Position numbers and translations under genes: made by a program
NCBI RefSeq assembly: GCF_021401125.1
Contig: NZ_JACBFQ010000002.1
Span: forward strand, 248,001-312,000
Direction of reading: 5' to 3'
Origin: Xanthobacter sp. NM-59
Lineage (GTDB): Bacteria; Pseudomonadota; Alphaproteobacteria; Rhizobiales; Xanthobacteraceae
Length of the DNA stretch: 64,000 nt
Shown here: positions 46,217 through 55,122 of the stretch, in pieces
Position numbering within the stretch: the first letter of the stretch is position 1
Layout: every line of letters begins with the position of its first letter
Notes under the pieces: model-generated
What the model saw: only the letters and a program-made list of their open reading frames with translations
Database searches by the model: none
What the model was told of the DNA's origin: nothing

Positions 46217-47560
46217 TCAGTTCGCCTGCGTGGTCTTGTTCGGCGTCGCCGGGAAGGCGGCGTTCTTCACCGTGCCCTGCATGAGCTCGACAGCAAGCTT
46301 CAGCTGGGTGTCGTCCTTCGGGTCCGGCGGCACGTAGGAAGGCGAACCGGCCTGCTCGTCCTCGCCATTCTTGAGGTGCCCCTTCAGCGAAGCCTCGCCG
46401 CGCGTGGGGTCGCCGGAAGCGCCCAGCTTGGCCTTCACGTCATCGGGCATGTCCTGCACCAGGACGATATCGGGCTCGATGCCCTTGGCCTGGATGGAGC
46501 GGCCCGACGGCGTGTAGTAGCGCGCGGTGGTCAGCCGCAGTGCGCCATTCTGCCCCAGGGGAATGATGGTCTGCACCGAACCCTTGCCGAAGCTGCGCGA
46601 GCCGAGCACCGTGGCCCGCTTCTGGTCCTGCAGGGCGCCGGCCACGATTTCCGAGGCCGAGGCCGAGCCGCCATTCACCAGCACGATCACCGGCTTGCCC
46701 TTGGTGAGGTCGCCGCCGCGCGCGTTGAAGCGCTGGGTTTCCTCGGGATTGCGGCCGCGGGTGGAGACGATCTCGCCACGATCCAGGAAGGCGTCGGACA
46801 CGGCGATGGCCTGATCCAGCAGGCCGCCGGGATTGTTCCGCAGATCCAGGATATAGCCCTTGATCTTGTCGGGACCGATCTCGGCCGTGAGGTCGTCGAT
46901 GGCCTTCTTCAGGCCGTCATAGGTCTGCTCGTTGAACGAGTTGACGCGGATATAGGCGATGTCGCCGGACTCCACCCGCGAGCGGACCACCTTGATCTTG
47001 ATGGTGTCGCGCGTGACCTTGACGTCGATGGGCTTATCCGCGCCCTTGCGGACGATGGTGAGGGTGATGGGCGTGCCCACGGCGCCGCGCATCTTGTCCA
47101 CCGCCTCGTTCAGGGTCAGGCCCTGCACCTGCTCGCCATTGAGCTTGGTGATGAGGTCGCCCGCGAGCACGCCAGCCTTGGCGGCGGGGGTGTCCTCCAT
47201 AGGGGCGACGACCTTCACCAGGCCGTCTTCCATGGTCACCTCGATGCCGAGGCCGCCAAACTCACCCTTGGTCTGCACCTGCATGTCGCGGTGATTCTTC
47301 GCGTCCATGTAGGAGGAATGGGGGTCGAGCGACTGGAGCATGCCATTGATGGCCGACTCGATCAGCTTCGAGTCCTCCGGCTTCTCCACATAGTCGGAGC
47401 GCACGCGCTCGAACACGTCGCCGAACAGGTTCAGCTGGCGATACGTATCCGAGGAGGCTGCTTCCGCCGCCGTGCCGAGGATCGCGCGCGGCTGAACCGC
47501 GGCGACAGCCACCAGCGCGCCGGCCGCCACGCCGAAGAGAAATAGGGATGTCCGACGCAT
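46217..47560 (-). CDS. ctpA: Carboxy-terminal processing protease, peptidase S41
   Basis: A periplasmic serine protease, 447 residues, with a signal sequence or N-terminal anchor (LFLFGVAAGALVAVAAV). A PDZ domain follows (GLGIEVTMEDGLVKVVAPME, AGDLITKLNGEQVQGLTL), then the S41 catalytic domain: YILDLRNNPGGLLDQAI, nucleophile Ser in VLVNGGSASASEIVAGAL and base Lys in GSRSFGKGSVQT. CtpA processes or degrades cell-envelope proteins, including peptidoglycan hydrolases. Its ATG overlaps the envC-like stop by one base (TAATG), so it is coupled to that gene, consistent with a shared role in wall remodelling. Confidence 0.97.
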   Translation of the reverse strand: MRRTSLFLFGVAAGALVAVAAVQPRAILGTAAEAASSDTYRQLNLFGDVFERVRSDYVEKPEDSKLIESAINGMLQSLDPHSSYMDAKNHRDMQVQTKGEFGGLGIEVTMEDGLVKVVAPMEDTPAAKAGVLAGDLITKLNGEQVQGLTLNEAVDKMRGAVGTPITLTIVRKGADKPIDVKVTRDTIKIKVVRSRVESGDIAYIRVNSFNEQTYDGLKKAIDDLTAEIGPDKIKGYILDLRNNPGGLLDQAIAVSDAFLDRGEIVSTRGRNPEETQRFNARGGDLTKGKPVIVLVNGGSASASEIVAGALQDQKRATVLGSRSFGKGSVQTIIPLGQNGALRLTTARYYTPSGRSIQAKGIEPDIVLVQDMPDDVKAKLGASGDPTRGEASLKGHLKNGEDEQAGSPSYVPPDPKDDTQLKLAVELMQGTVKNAAFPATPNKTTQAN

Positions 47561-48939
47561 TATCCGCGCACCTTCTGACTGTCCGTTGCCGCCCACCACG
47601 GGGCAGGATCGATGGAGACTCCGTCCTTGCGGAATTCAACATACAATTGGGGCTGTCCCGAGGCTGTGCCAAGGGAGGAACCTGAAGTCGCATCCGCCGC
47701 GCTTGCGCGCGCAAGGCCGCCCATGACCGCTACCGGCTCGCCCGCGAGGACGAACTGGCCGAGATCCACTGTGATCTTCTCCATACCTGCCATCAAGATA
47801 TGGTATCCGCCGCCCGCGTTGATGATCAAGAGTTGGCCGTAGCTGCGAAAGGGCCCGGCATAGACCACCCAGCCGTCCGCCGGCGCGGTCACCGGGGCAC
47901 CGGCGCGGGTGGCGATGCTGATGCCCTTGGCGGCCGCGCCCACGTCGTCAGCCGCTCCGAAATCACGCATCCTTACCCCGGCCACCGGCAACGGCAGCAA
48001 GCCTTTGGCATCCGCGAAAGGAATGGCGGGCGCGATGCGCGCCGGGTTCTGCAAGGCGGCAAGGTCCGCCTTGGTGGTGGTGGCGGGCTCCGGCAAGGCG
48101 CGCGCGGCATCCGCGGCTCGGGCGGCCGGCGGCGCCTCCGTCTCCATGCGGGTCACGAGATCGTGCACATCCGTGGAGCCGCGGGCCAGCGAATCAACCT
48201 GCGTCTTTTCCCCCGGCGGCACCGGGCTGGCTTCCGCCTGGCGGCGCTGGCGCTCCCCCACCAGGGCTGCGAGGCGCTTGCGGTCCTGGTCCAGGGCCAC
48301 CTTGAGCTTGGCGAGACTTTCCCGGGCGGTGCCGAGCTCGCCGCGCACCCGCACCAGCTCCGAGAGATCGGCGGCCAGGGTTTCCGCCTCCACACGCATT
48401 TCGGGCAAAAGCGAGCCCAGCAGAATGGCGGAGCGCACCGCATCAAGGGCATCGTCGGGGCGCATCAGCAATGCGGGCGGCGGGTTGCGGCCCATGCGCA
48501 GCAGCGCCGCCAGCACTTCCGCCAGCACGTCGCGCTGCTTGGCGAGGGAGGCGGAAAGCTCCGTCGCAGTCTTGTCGAGGGCGCCAATGCGGCCTTCCAC
48601 GTCAATGAGCTGCTGCTCCACGGCGCGCGATCGGTTGGCGGTCTCGATCAGCAATGCGTTGAGCTTGGCGCGGTCGCCCTTGGCGGCTTCCAGCTCGGCG
48701 GCAAGGCGCTTCTGGAACTCTTCATTGCCCTTCACGTCGGCCTTGAGCGCCTCCGTGTCCAGCCCCTGCCGCACGGGCGAGGCCGGGGGCAGCGGCACCC
48801 CGGCGGATGGGCGCGCGCCGGACGGCCGCAGCGGCGCGGGCGCCACCGGCGGCGACGGCTCCTGCCCATGGGCCGGCCCCACCGGCCCGGCAAGGCCGAT
48901 GACCAGGGCGCACAGGAGCGGGCCGGTTCGCTGCTTCAT
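47560..48939 (-). CDS. envC: EnvC-like murein hydrolase activator, M23 family
   Basis: A 459-residue periplasmic protein with a signal peptide (LLCALVIGLAGPVGPAHG). It has a Pro-rich linker, a long coiled coil (about residues 60-240, rich in Glu/Arg/Leu) and a C-terminal LytM (M23) domain. The M23 domain shows GISIATRAGAPVTAPADGWV and GPFRSYGQLLIINAG but ends in HILMAGM instead of the metal-binding H-x-H, so it is catalytically degenerate, as in EnvC. Such proteins are controlled by FtsEX and activate amidases at the division septum. It is coupled to ctpA. Confidence 0.92.
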   Translation of the reverse strand: MKQRTGPLLCALVIGLAGPVGPAHGQEPSPPVAPAPLRPSGARPSAGVPLPPASPVRQGLDTEALKADVKGNEEFQKRLAAELEAAKGDRAKLNALLIETANRSRAVEQQLIDVEGRIGALDKTATELSASLAKQRDVLAEVLAALLRMGRNPPPALLMRPDDALDAVRSAILLGSLLPEMRVEAETLAADLSELVRVRGELGTARESLAKLKVALDQDRKRLAALVGERQRRQAEASPVPPGEKTQVDSLARGSTDVHDLVTRMETEAPPAARAADAARALPEPATTTKADLAALQNPARIAPAIPFADAKGLLPLPVAGVRMRDFGAADDVGAAAKGISIATRAGAPVTAPADGWVVYAGPFRSYGQLLIINAGGGYHILMAGMEKITVDLGQFVLAGEPVAVMGGLARASAADATSGSSLGTASGQPQLYVEFRKDGVSIDPAPWWAATDSQKVRG

Positions 48940-49116
48940 GAATCAAGGCTTAAGGCGACAGGGTTGAGGAGTTGTAAAGGTCTGTGGCGCGGCGCCACCT
49001 TTGCCCCCGAATCGCCATCGCGCCGCCCGGGCGGAGCCCCCGCCCGCCCCCGGCGCGCGGCCGGCGGAAGAGGCAGGGGACAGGCCGGGGCGGAGGGCCG
49101 CCGGTTCCGGCCGCGA

Positions 49117-51003
49117 TCAGGCGGCCTCCATGCCCTCGAGCTCGGTGATCATCCGGTCGATGAGCGAAAGGCCGGTCTGCCAGAAGGCCGGGTCGCGCGC
49201 ATCGAGCCCGAACGGGGCCAGAAGCTCCGAATGGTGCTTGGTGCCGCCCGCCGACAGCATCTGCAGGTAGCGCTCGGCAAAGCCATCCGACGCCTTCTCG
49301 TAGACCGCATAGAGCGAGTTCACGAGGCAATCGCCGAAGGCATAGGCGTAGACGTAGAAGGGCGAGTGGATGAAGTGGGGGATGTAGGTCCAGAAGGTCT
49401 CGTAGCCGGCGCCCAGATTGATGGCCGGGCCCAGGCTTTCGCTCTGCACCTTCATCCACAATTCGCCGATGGCGTCGGAGGTCAATTCGCCCTTGCGGCG
49501 CTCGGTGTGGACGTGGCGCTCGAACGTGTAGAAGGCGGTCTGGCGGACCACCGTATTGATCATGTCCTCCACCTTCTGGGCCAGCATGATCCTGCGGGCC
49601 TGGGGCGTCTCCGCCTTGTCCAGCAGCCGGCGGAAGGTGAGCATCTCGCCGAACACCGAGGCGGTTTCCGCAAGGGTCAGCGGGGTCGGCGCCATCAGCG
49701 CGCCCTGGCGGGCGGCCAGCACCTGGTGCACGCCATGGCCCAGCTCATGGGCCAGCGTCATCACATCGCGCGGCTTGCCTTGGTAGTTGAGCAGCACGAA
49801 CGGATGCGCGGACGGCACGGTGGGATGGGCGAAGGCGCCCGGCGACTTGCCCGGCCGCACCGGCGCGTCGATCCAGCTCTTCTCGAAGAACACCCCGGCG
49901 ATCTCGGCCATCTTCGGCGAGAAGGCGCCATAAGCGGACAGCACCGTGTCCTTGGCCTCGTGCCAGCCGATGTCGCGGGTTTCCACCTTGGGCAGTGGCG
50001 CGTTGCGGTCCCAGAACTCCAGCTTGTCCTTGCCGAACCAGCGGGCCTTCAGCGCGTAATAGCGGTGCGACAGGCGCGGATAGGCGGCGCGGATGGCCTC
50101 CACCATTGCGTCCACCACCTCCTTTTCCACCCGGTTGGCCAGGTGGCGGGAGGAGGCGACATCGGGGAAGCCGCGCCAGCGGTCGGAAATTTCCTTGTCC
50201 TTGGCCAGCGTGTTGGTGATGAGGCTGAACAGGCGCAGATTCTTGGAGAAGGTCTCGGCCAGCCCCTGTCCGGCGGCGCGGCGCACCTCCTCCTTGGAAT
50301 CCTGCATCAGGTTCAAGGCCGGCTCGATGGCCAGCTCCTGCCCGTTCACGGAGAAGCGCAGGGAGGCCATGGTCTCGTCGAACAGCCGGCTCCAGGAGGA
50401 GCGGGAGGGGTTCGACTTCTCGTGGAACAGCTGCTCGATCTTGTCGTCGAGCTGGTAGGGCTTGTCCTTGCGCAGGTCCTCGACCCACGGCCGGTAGTGG
50501 CCCAGCGCCGGGTCGGCCATGGCGGCTTCCAGCGCCTTGTCGTCCAGCCGGTTCAGCTCCAGCGTGAAGAACAGGAGGTGGGTGGAGGCGTCGGTCAGCC
50601 GCTCCTGGATGTCGCCATAGAACTTGGCGCGGGCGGGATCGGAGGTGTCGCCCGCATAAATCAGGCTGCCATAGGAGGCGATTCGGCCGATGAGATCGTC
50701 GATCTCCTCATAACGCTTCACCGCGGCGCCCAGGGCGGGGCCGGCATCGGCGGCCGCGAGCAGAGTGGCGAGCTTGCCCTTGTAGGCCTCCTCGAATGCC
50801 TTGCACTCGATGTCCGCCTTGATGAGGTCCCCCTCCAGCTCCGGCGCGTCCATGGCCGGGTAGAGATCGGCGAGGTTCCATTCGGGCAGCGATTCGGAAA
50901 CGGCGGCGGCGGCGCCGGCGGTCACCCCATGGACCATCCCGAAGCCGGCCCCGGCGGGCGCGGAAAGGAACGGCAGGTCGGCGGGGCGGGAATGAAGCAA
51001 CAT
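49117..51003 (-). CDS. pepF: M3-family oligoendopeptidase F
   Basis: A cytosolic zinc peptidase of 628 residues, which degrades oligopeptides. The zinc motif is LAHELGHGVHQ (H-E-x-x-H) with the third ligand Glu in LAETASVFGEMLT. The family architecture is intact: WNLADLYPAMDAPELE at the start, SYGSLIYAGDTSD, then the catalytic domain, and FWTYIPHFIHSPFYVYAYAF near the end. ATG 51003 has GGAGG upstream; the earlier start at 51072 has no homologous sequence. It stands alone, divergent from the receiver-Fis gene. Confidence 0.95.
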   Translation of the reverse strand: MLLHSRPADLPFLSAPAGAGFGMVHGVTAGAAAAVSESLPEWNLADLYPAMDAPELEGDLIKADIECKAFEEAYKGKLATLLAAADAGPALGAAVKRYEEIDDLIGRIASYGSLIYAGDTSDPARAKFYGDIQERLTDASTHLLFFTLELNRLDDKALEAAMADPALGHYRPWVEDLRKDKPYQLDDKIEQLFHEKSNPSRSSWSRLFDETMASLRFSVNGQELAIEPALNLMQDSKEEVRRAAGQGLAETFSKNLRLFSLITNTLAKDKEISDRWRGFPDVASSRHLANRVEKEVVDAMVEAIRAAYPRLSHRYYALKARWFGKDKLEFWDRNAPLPKVETRDIGWHEAKDTVLSAYGAFSPKMAEIAGVFFEKSWIDAPVRPGKSPGAFAHPTVPSAHPFVLLNYQGKPRDVMTLAHELGHGVHQVLAARQGALMAPTPLTLAETASVFGEMLTFRRLLDKAETPQARRIMLAQKVEDMINTVVRQTAFYTFERHVHTERRKGELTSDAIGELWMKVQSESLGPAINLGAGYETFWTYIPHFIHSPFYVYAYAFGDCLVNSLYAVYEKASDGFAERYLQMLSAGGTKHHSELLAPFGLDARDPAFWQTGLSLIDRMITELEGMEAA

Positions 51004-51212
51004 GGAACCTCCGGGAAAATCGGGGCGGGTGCAATCGGCACCGTCATAGCTCGCCTCCCACGATCGCCTCAATGGCGGGGCGCCGCAAGCGGGCCGCGCC
51101 GCCCCACCCGCGCCACCGGCAGGCGCCGCAGCGGCACACGAATGCGTGAAGCTCAGACTTGCTTAACCATCACCGACCAAGCTGGCCGATGTTCGCACCA
51201 CGCCGGAATCCC

Positions 51213-52016
51213 ATGAAACCCTTGCTGCTGCTGGTCGAAGACGACCCCGTGGAAGCCCGCCGCCTCGAATCGGCCGTGGCTCTGATGGGGTATGAGGCCA
51301 CCCACGCCCGCGACGGAGACGAGGCCCTGGCCCTCATGGAGCGCGTGGCGTTCGATGTGGTGCTCCTGGATCTCGTGCTGCCCGAACTCGACGGAATGGG
51401 CCTGCTCGGCGCCATGAAGGCGCGCGGCCTGTGCGTGCCGGTGGTGGCGGCGGTGACGGCGGAAAGCATCGACATGGCAGCCTCCGCCATCCGCGCCGGG
51501 GCGCGCGACTTCGTGGTGAAGCCGGCCGGGGCGCTGCGCCTGCAGGTCGCCCTCGCAAATGCCATTGCCCTCGGCGGCGCTCGCAAGACGGTGGAGCGCG
51601 ACACGGCGGAGCACCTGCCAGTGGAGCGCCTGCCAGTGGAGCGCCTGCCAGTGGCGCCCGCCCCCGCGGCGCCTGCGCGTCTGGCGATGGTGGGTGAATG
51701 GCCGGTTCCGGCGGGCTTCGGCGCCCGTCCGGGCACGCTGGCTTCGGCAGCCCAATCCTCGGCGCCCCAATCCTCGACACCCCCCTGGGTCGACCATGGC
51801 GGCCATGTGCGCCCGCTGGAGGAGATCGAGGAAAAGGCCATCCGCTACGCCTGCGCCCATTACGGCGGACGGCTCACGGAAGTGGCGCGCCGGCTCGGCA
51901 TCGGCCGCTCCACCCTTTACCGCAAGCTTTCGCGGCTCGGCCTTGCCGTTCCTGAGGGACGCGAGCCGCCGCACCATTCGGAACCAATTGCAGCCCAGAT
52001 TGTTGCGGCCGAGTGA
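51213..52016 (+). CDS. Response regulator with receiver and Fis-type HTH (no AAA domain)
   Basis: A 267-residue protein with an N-terminal receiver (acidic pocket E9-D10-D11, phosphoacceptor D53 in LLDLVLPELDG, Lys near 102 in FVVKPAG). The C-terminus holds a Fis-type helix-turn-helix (IRYACAHYGGRLTEVARRLG, GRSTLYRKL). The sigma-54 AAA+ domain normally between them in NtrC-type regulators is absent. In its place is a linker of about 85 residues with a threefold VERLP repeat and a Ser/Ala/Gln stretch. The layout resembles PrrA/RegA-like regulators. ATG 51213 fits the receiver start. No partner kinase is adjacent. Confidence 0.85.
   Translation: MKPLLLLVEDDPVEARRLESAVALMGYEATHARDGDEALALMERVAFDVVLLDLVLPELDGMGLLGAMKARGLCVPVVAAVTAESIDMAASAIRAGARDFVVKPAGALRLQVALANAIALGGARKTVERDTAEHLPVERLPVERLPVAPAPAAPARLAMVGEWPVPAGFGARPGTLASAAQSSAPQSSTPPWVDHGGHVRPLEEIEEKAIRYACAHYGGRLTEVARRLGIGRSTLYRKLSRLGLAVPEGREPPHHSEPIAAQIVAAE
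51609..51653 (+). repeat. Three-copy 15-base tandem repeat in the response regulator linker
   Basis: GAGCGCCTGCCAGTG (the first copy with one change, GAGCACCTGCCAGTG) occurs three times in a row, coding E-R/H-L-P-V units. It is in frame, so gain or loss of copies only lengthens or shortens the linker. Confidence 0.85.
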
Positions 52017-52111
52017 CAAGCTCACGAAAAGGCCCGGCAGCTCGCGCTTGTGAGTTGATTGGAAACCTTCGGCACGGCACCAAGCAGGGGTATAGCGGCG
52101 AGGAGAGGACC

Positions 52112-54658
52112 ATGGGGGTCAGGGCCATCGGGCATTCAATGCCCAGCACGGGACGCAGCGGCGTCATGAAGGCCTCAGCGATGGATCGGTCTTTCGCCCG
52201 TGTGCTTGGGGTCAGCGTGCTCAGCCTCGCTCTGACCCTGTCCTGGCTGCCGGCGGCCGAAGCCGGTCCCGCCGACACCGCGCCGGGCCTGTCGCCGGCG
52301 GCGGCATCCGCCCGCGCCCTGCTGAACGGTCCGCGTCCCTCTGCTCCCGTCACCACCCATGCCGGCATGGGCACCGCCGATCCCCCACTCCCCGCCCCCA
52401 TCGCGGGCGGGGTCGACGCGGCGGGCAATGGTGAGGCGGCGACCCGTCCCGCGAGCCAGACGCAAGCCAGCGGCATCGATGCCGCCGGCAATGGAGAAGC
52501 TCGCGCCGCACCAGCTCCCACAAACCCGGCGGCCGCCTCGAACGGGCGACCGGAAGTGGCTCCCGCGACCATGTCCGCCGCCAGCGATGCGGCCCGCGCT
52601 GTTCCCGAGGGCCAGGCGCAGGCGGCGCCCGCGCACGTAAACACAGTGCAGGCGAACACGGGGCAAGCGAACACGGGGCAGCCGAATCCCGTTCAGGCGG
52701 TTCCGGCACAGGCCGCGGCTCGGCCGGCCACAGCGGTGCAGCCCGCGTCGACGCAGGGCGCCACTGCGCAGGCTGCTCCAACCCAAGGGACTCCGGGCCA
52801 AGCAGCTCGGGAGCAGGCGGCTCCGGCACAGCCTGGCGCCGCGCAAGCCGTCGCTGCGCCTGCCAGCTCAACGACGCCCGCTTCAGCGCAACCCGCCCAG
52901 GCGGCGGCTCGCGGCCCGGTGCCTCCCGCCTCATCCGCGCAGCAGGCCCCCATCCAGGCGCAAGCCCCCTCCACCGTCGCCGCACCTGTGCCCCCGGCGC
53001 CGGCGGCCGCTTCCCCGGCGGCCCGCGCCAACGCCGCGCCCGTGACGGCTCCGGCTTCCACCGCCGCGACAAGCCCGGCCGCTGGGACCATGCCGACTGA
53101 GGGCCCCGCTGCGGCTCCCGTGGCCGCCGCGCCCATCCAGGGGCCGCTGGCTCCCGTGGCGGAGGCGGTCGCCATGCAGATCGCCCAGCCGGGCGGCCTC
53201 GGCTCCACCAAGAAGGAGGCGGAGGCACTCTCCGCTTTCTATGGCGCCCGCCAGGGCCTGCCCGTGTTCGTGGACGAGCGTGGGGTGAACGCGCGTGGCG
53301 CGGCGGTGCTGGCGCGGCTGCATGCCGCCGCCGAGGATGGCCTTGACCCCGCCGACTATGCCGTTGCCCTTCCGCCGCGCGGCGCCGATGCGGCGGCCCT
53401 CGCCCAGGCGGAGCTGCGCCTTGCCGTGGCGGCCCTGACCTATGCCCGCCATGCCCAGTCCGGCCGCTTCGAGCCCAGCCGCATTTCGGACCTGGTGACG
53501 CCCAGCCGCGAAATTCCCGATCCCGCAGCCATTCTCGCCACCCTGGCGGAGGCCCGCGACGCCAACGCCACCCTGGCCGCCTTCAACCCGCCCCATACGG
53601 GCTACAAGGCACTGAAGGCGCGGCTTGCGGTGGTGGATCGCCCGCGTGACGCCAGCCAGGTCATGATCCCCGCCGGCGGCCTGATGAAGCCGGGCGACAG
53701 CGATCCCCGCGTACCGGCCTTGCGCGCGCGCCTGGGGCTTTCCGGCGCGCCGGGAAACCTCAGCTATGACCCCGCCCTCGTGGACGCTGTGAAGGCGTTC
53801 CAGGTGAGCGCGCGGCTGAAGCCCACGGGCGTGGTGGGAGCTGGCACGCTGACCGCCCTCAACCGTGCCGTGGTCGCCACCCCCAGCGCCGACATGAAGG
53901 CCGAGCTGATCGCCAATATGGAGCGCTGGCGCTGGCTGCCGCGTGATCTGGGCGCCTATTACGTCTGGGTCAACATCCCCGAATACCTTGCCCGCATCCA
54001 TGAGGGCGACAAGGTGATTCACGAGACGCGCATCGTGGTGGGCAAGAAGGAAACGCCCACGCCCCTGCTCACCCAGGACATGCGCTATGCGGTGGTGAAC
54101 CCGGCCTGGAACATCCCGCCCTCCATCGCCCGCAAGGAGATGATGCCGTTGCTGCGCTCCGACCCCGACGCACTGTCACGGCGCGGAATCGAGGTGGTGC
54201 GCAATGGCTCTGGCGGCTACACCTTCCGCCAGTCGCCCGGCGAGCGGAATGCCCTTGGCCGCATCAAGTTCATGTTCCCGAACGACCACTCGGTGTACCT
54301 GCACGACACCCCCTCCAAGTCCCTGTTCTCGCGGGACGAGCGTGCCTTCAGCCACGGCTGCATGCGGGTGCAGGACCCGCTGGAGTTCGGCGAGGTGCTG
54401 TTCAATATTGGCCTGCCGGGTGAGAACTGGAGCGCCCAACGCATCGGCAAGATGTTCGGCGGCAAGGAGCGCTATGTCACGCTCAAGCAGCGCATTCCGG
54501 TGCACGTCGTCTATTTCACCACGTTCGTGAACGACGCCGGACGCATCGAAACCCGCGACGACATCTACGGCATCAATGCGGAAGTGAAGTCGCGCCTTGG
54601 CCTCGACAGCGCACGGCGCCGCCTCGCCGAGGGCAACGCCTCCTCCGCCCGTCGCTGA
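52112..54658 (+). CDS. L,D-transpeptidase (YkuD/YcbB-type) with long low-complexity linker
   Basis: An 848-residue exported enzyme that probably forms 3-3 cross-links in peptidoglycan or attaches proteins to it. A signal peptide (LGVSVLSLALTLSWLPAAEA) is followed by a linker of about 290 residues rich in Ala, Pro, Gln, Thr and Ser (for example QANTGQANTGQPNPVQ). A YcbB-like N-domain, a PG_binding_1 domain (VSARLKPTGVVGAGTLTALN) and the YkuD catalytic domain (KFMFPNDHSVYLHDTPSKSL, then FSHGCMRVQDPLEFGEVLF with the catalytic His and Cys) follow. ATG 52112 has AGGAG upstream. It ends in a strong terminator. Confidence 0.9.
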   Translation: MGVRAIGHSMPSTGRSGVMKASAMDRSFARVLGVSVLSLALTLSWLPAAEAGPADTAPGLSPAAASARALLNGPRPSAPVTTHAGMGTADPPLPAPIAGGVDAAGNGEAATRPASQTQASGIDAAGNGEARAAPAPTNPAAASNGRPEVAPATMSAASDAARAVPEGQAQAAPAHVNTVQANTGQANTGQPNPVQAVPAQAAARPATAVQPASTQGATAQAAPTQGTPGQAAREQAAPAQPGAAQAVAAPASSTTPASAQPAQAAARGPVPPASSAQQAPIQAQAPSTVAAPVPPAPAAASPAARANAAPVTAPASTAATSPAAGTMPTEGPAAAPVAAAPIQGPLAPVAEAVAMQIAQPGGLGSTKKEAEALSAFYGARQGLPVFVDERGVNARGAAVLARLHAAAEDGLDPADYAVALPPRGADAAALAQAELRLAVAALTYARHAQSGRFEPSRISDLVTPSREIPDPAAILATLAEARDANATLAAFNPPHTGYKALKARLAVVDRPRDASQVMIPAGGLMKPGDSDPRVPALRARLGLSGAPGNLSYDPALVDAVKAFQVSARLKPTGVVGAGTLTALNRAVVATPSADMKAELIANMERWRWLPRDLGAYYVWVNIPEYLARIHEGDKVIHETRIVVGKKETPTPLLTQDMRYAVVNPAWNIPPSIARKEMMPLLRSDPDALSRRGIEVVRNGSGGYTFRQSPGERNALGRIKFMFPNDHSVYLHDTPSKSLFSRDERAFSHGCMRVQDPLEFGEVLFNIGLPGENWSAQRIGKMFGGKERYVTLKQRIPVHVVYFTTFVNDAGRIETRDDIYGINAEVKSRLGLDSARRRLAEGNASSARR

Positions 54659-54669
54659 TTCGTGCTGCA

Positions 54670-54708
54670 CAGGCCCATCCGCGCGGCTAGCCCGCGCGGA
54701 TGGGCCTG
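54670..54708 (+). terminator. Terminator of the L,D-transpeptidase gene
   Basis: CAGGCCCATCCGCGCGG (54670-54686) pairs perfectly with CCGCGCGGATGGGCCTG (54692-54708), 17 base pairs with a five-base loop, 12 bases after the stop codon. A T-rich stretch (CCTTTATTTTTCC) comes about ten bases later. Confidence 0.82.
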
Positions 54709-55122
54709 CCACCGGCCTTTATTTTTCCAGACACACCCACCGCCCCACCGGGCGGCGGCGCCGCATTTACCGCTATCCGATTGTCAGGGATGCGCTTTCT
54801 CCAGCGGTACGCGACTGCTGGAATATCGGACGCAACCGACCAGAGAGCCAAATTGCCGCACTGCGGCAGGCCATTGAATCATCAGCGTTACTTGCCTATG
54901 GCTTTTTCGCCACAGCCCCGTGCCAGCTTCCAGCACGTTTTCGCCATACTCCCCCGCTAGTCACGGTTGTGTGAGCGGTCACGAGAGTGTGACCAACTCG
55001 TGTGCCATGCGTTGGGGGGAGCGGGTGTCAATTCACCCTTAACCGAACCCGGCAAGACTCCGTTAGCTTCGCGTCGCGGTCATCCGCGGCGTCACTGAAA
55101 CCAGAGCCTCGGGTTCGCGACA
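54709..55122. other. Upstream region of the DUF882 gene
   Basis: About 410 bases with no gene. The last 90 bases include TTCACCCTTAACCGAACC, an AT-containing patch that may belong to the promoter. Short open frames have no motif. Confidence 0.45.

Noticed and set aside
47800-51216. A 1138-codon plus-strand frame across the envC and pepF genes
   Set aside because: Both minus-strand genes have intact domain and active-site motifs. The plus frame is a shadow.
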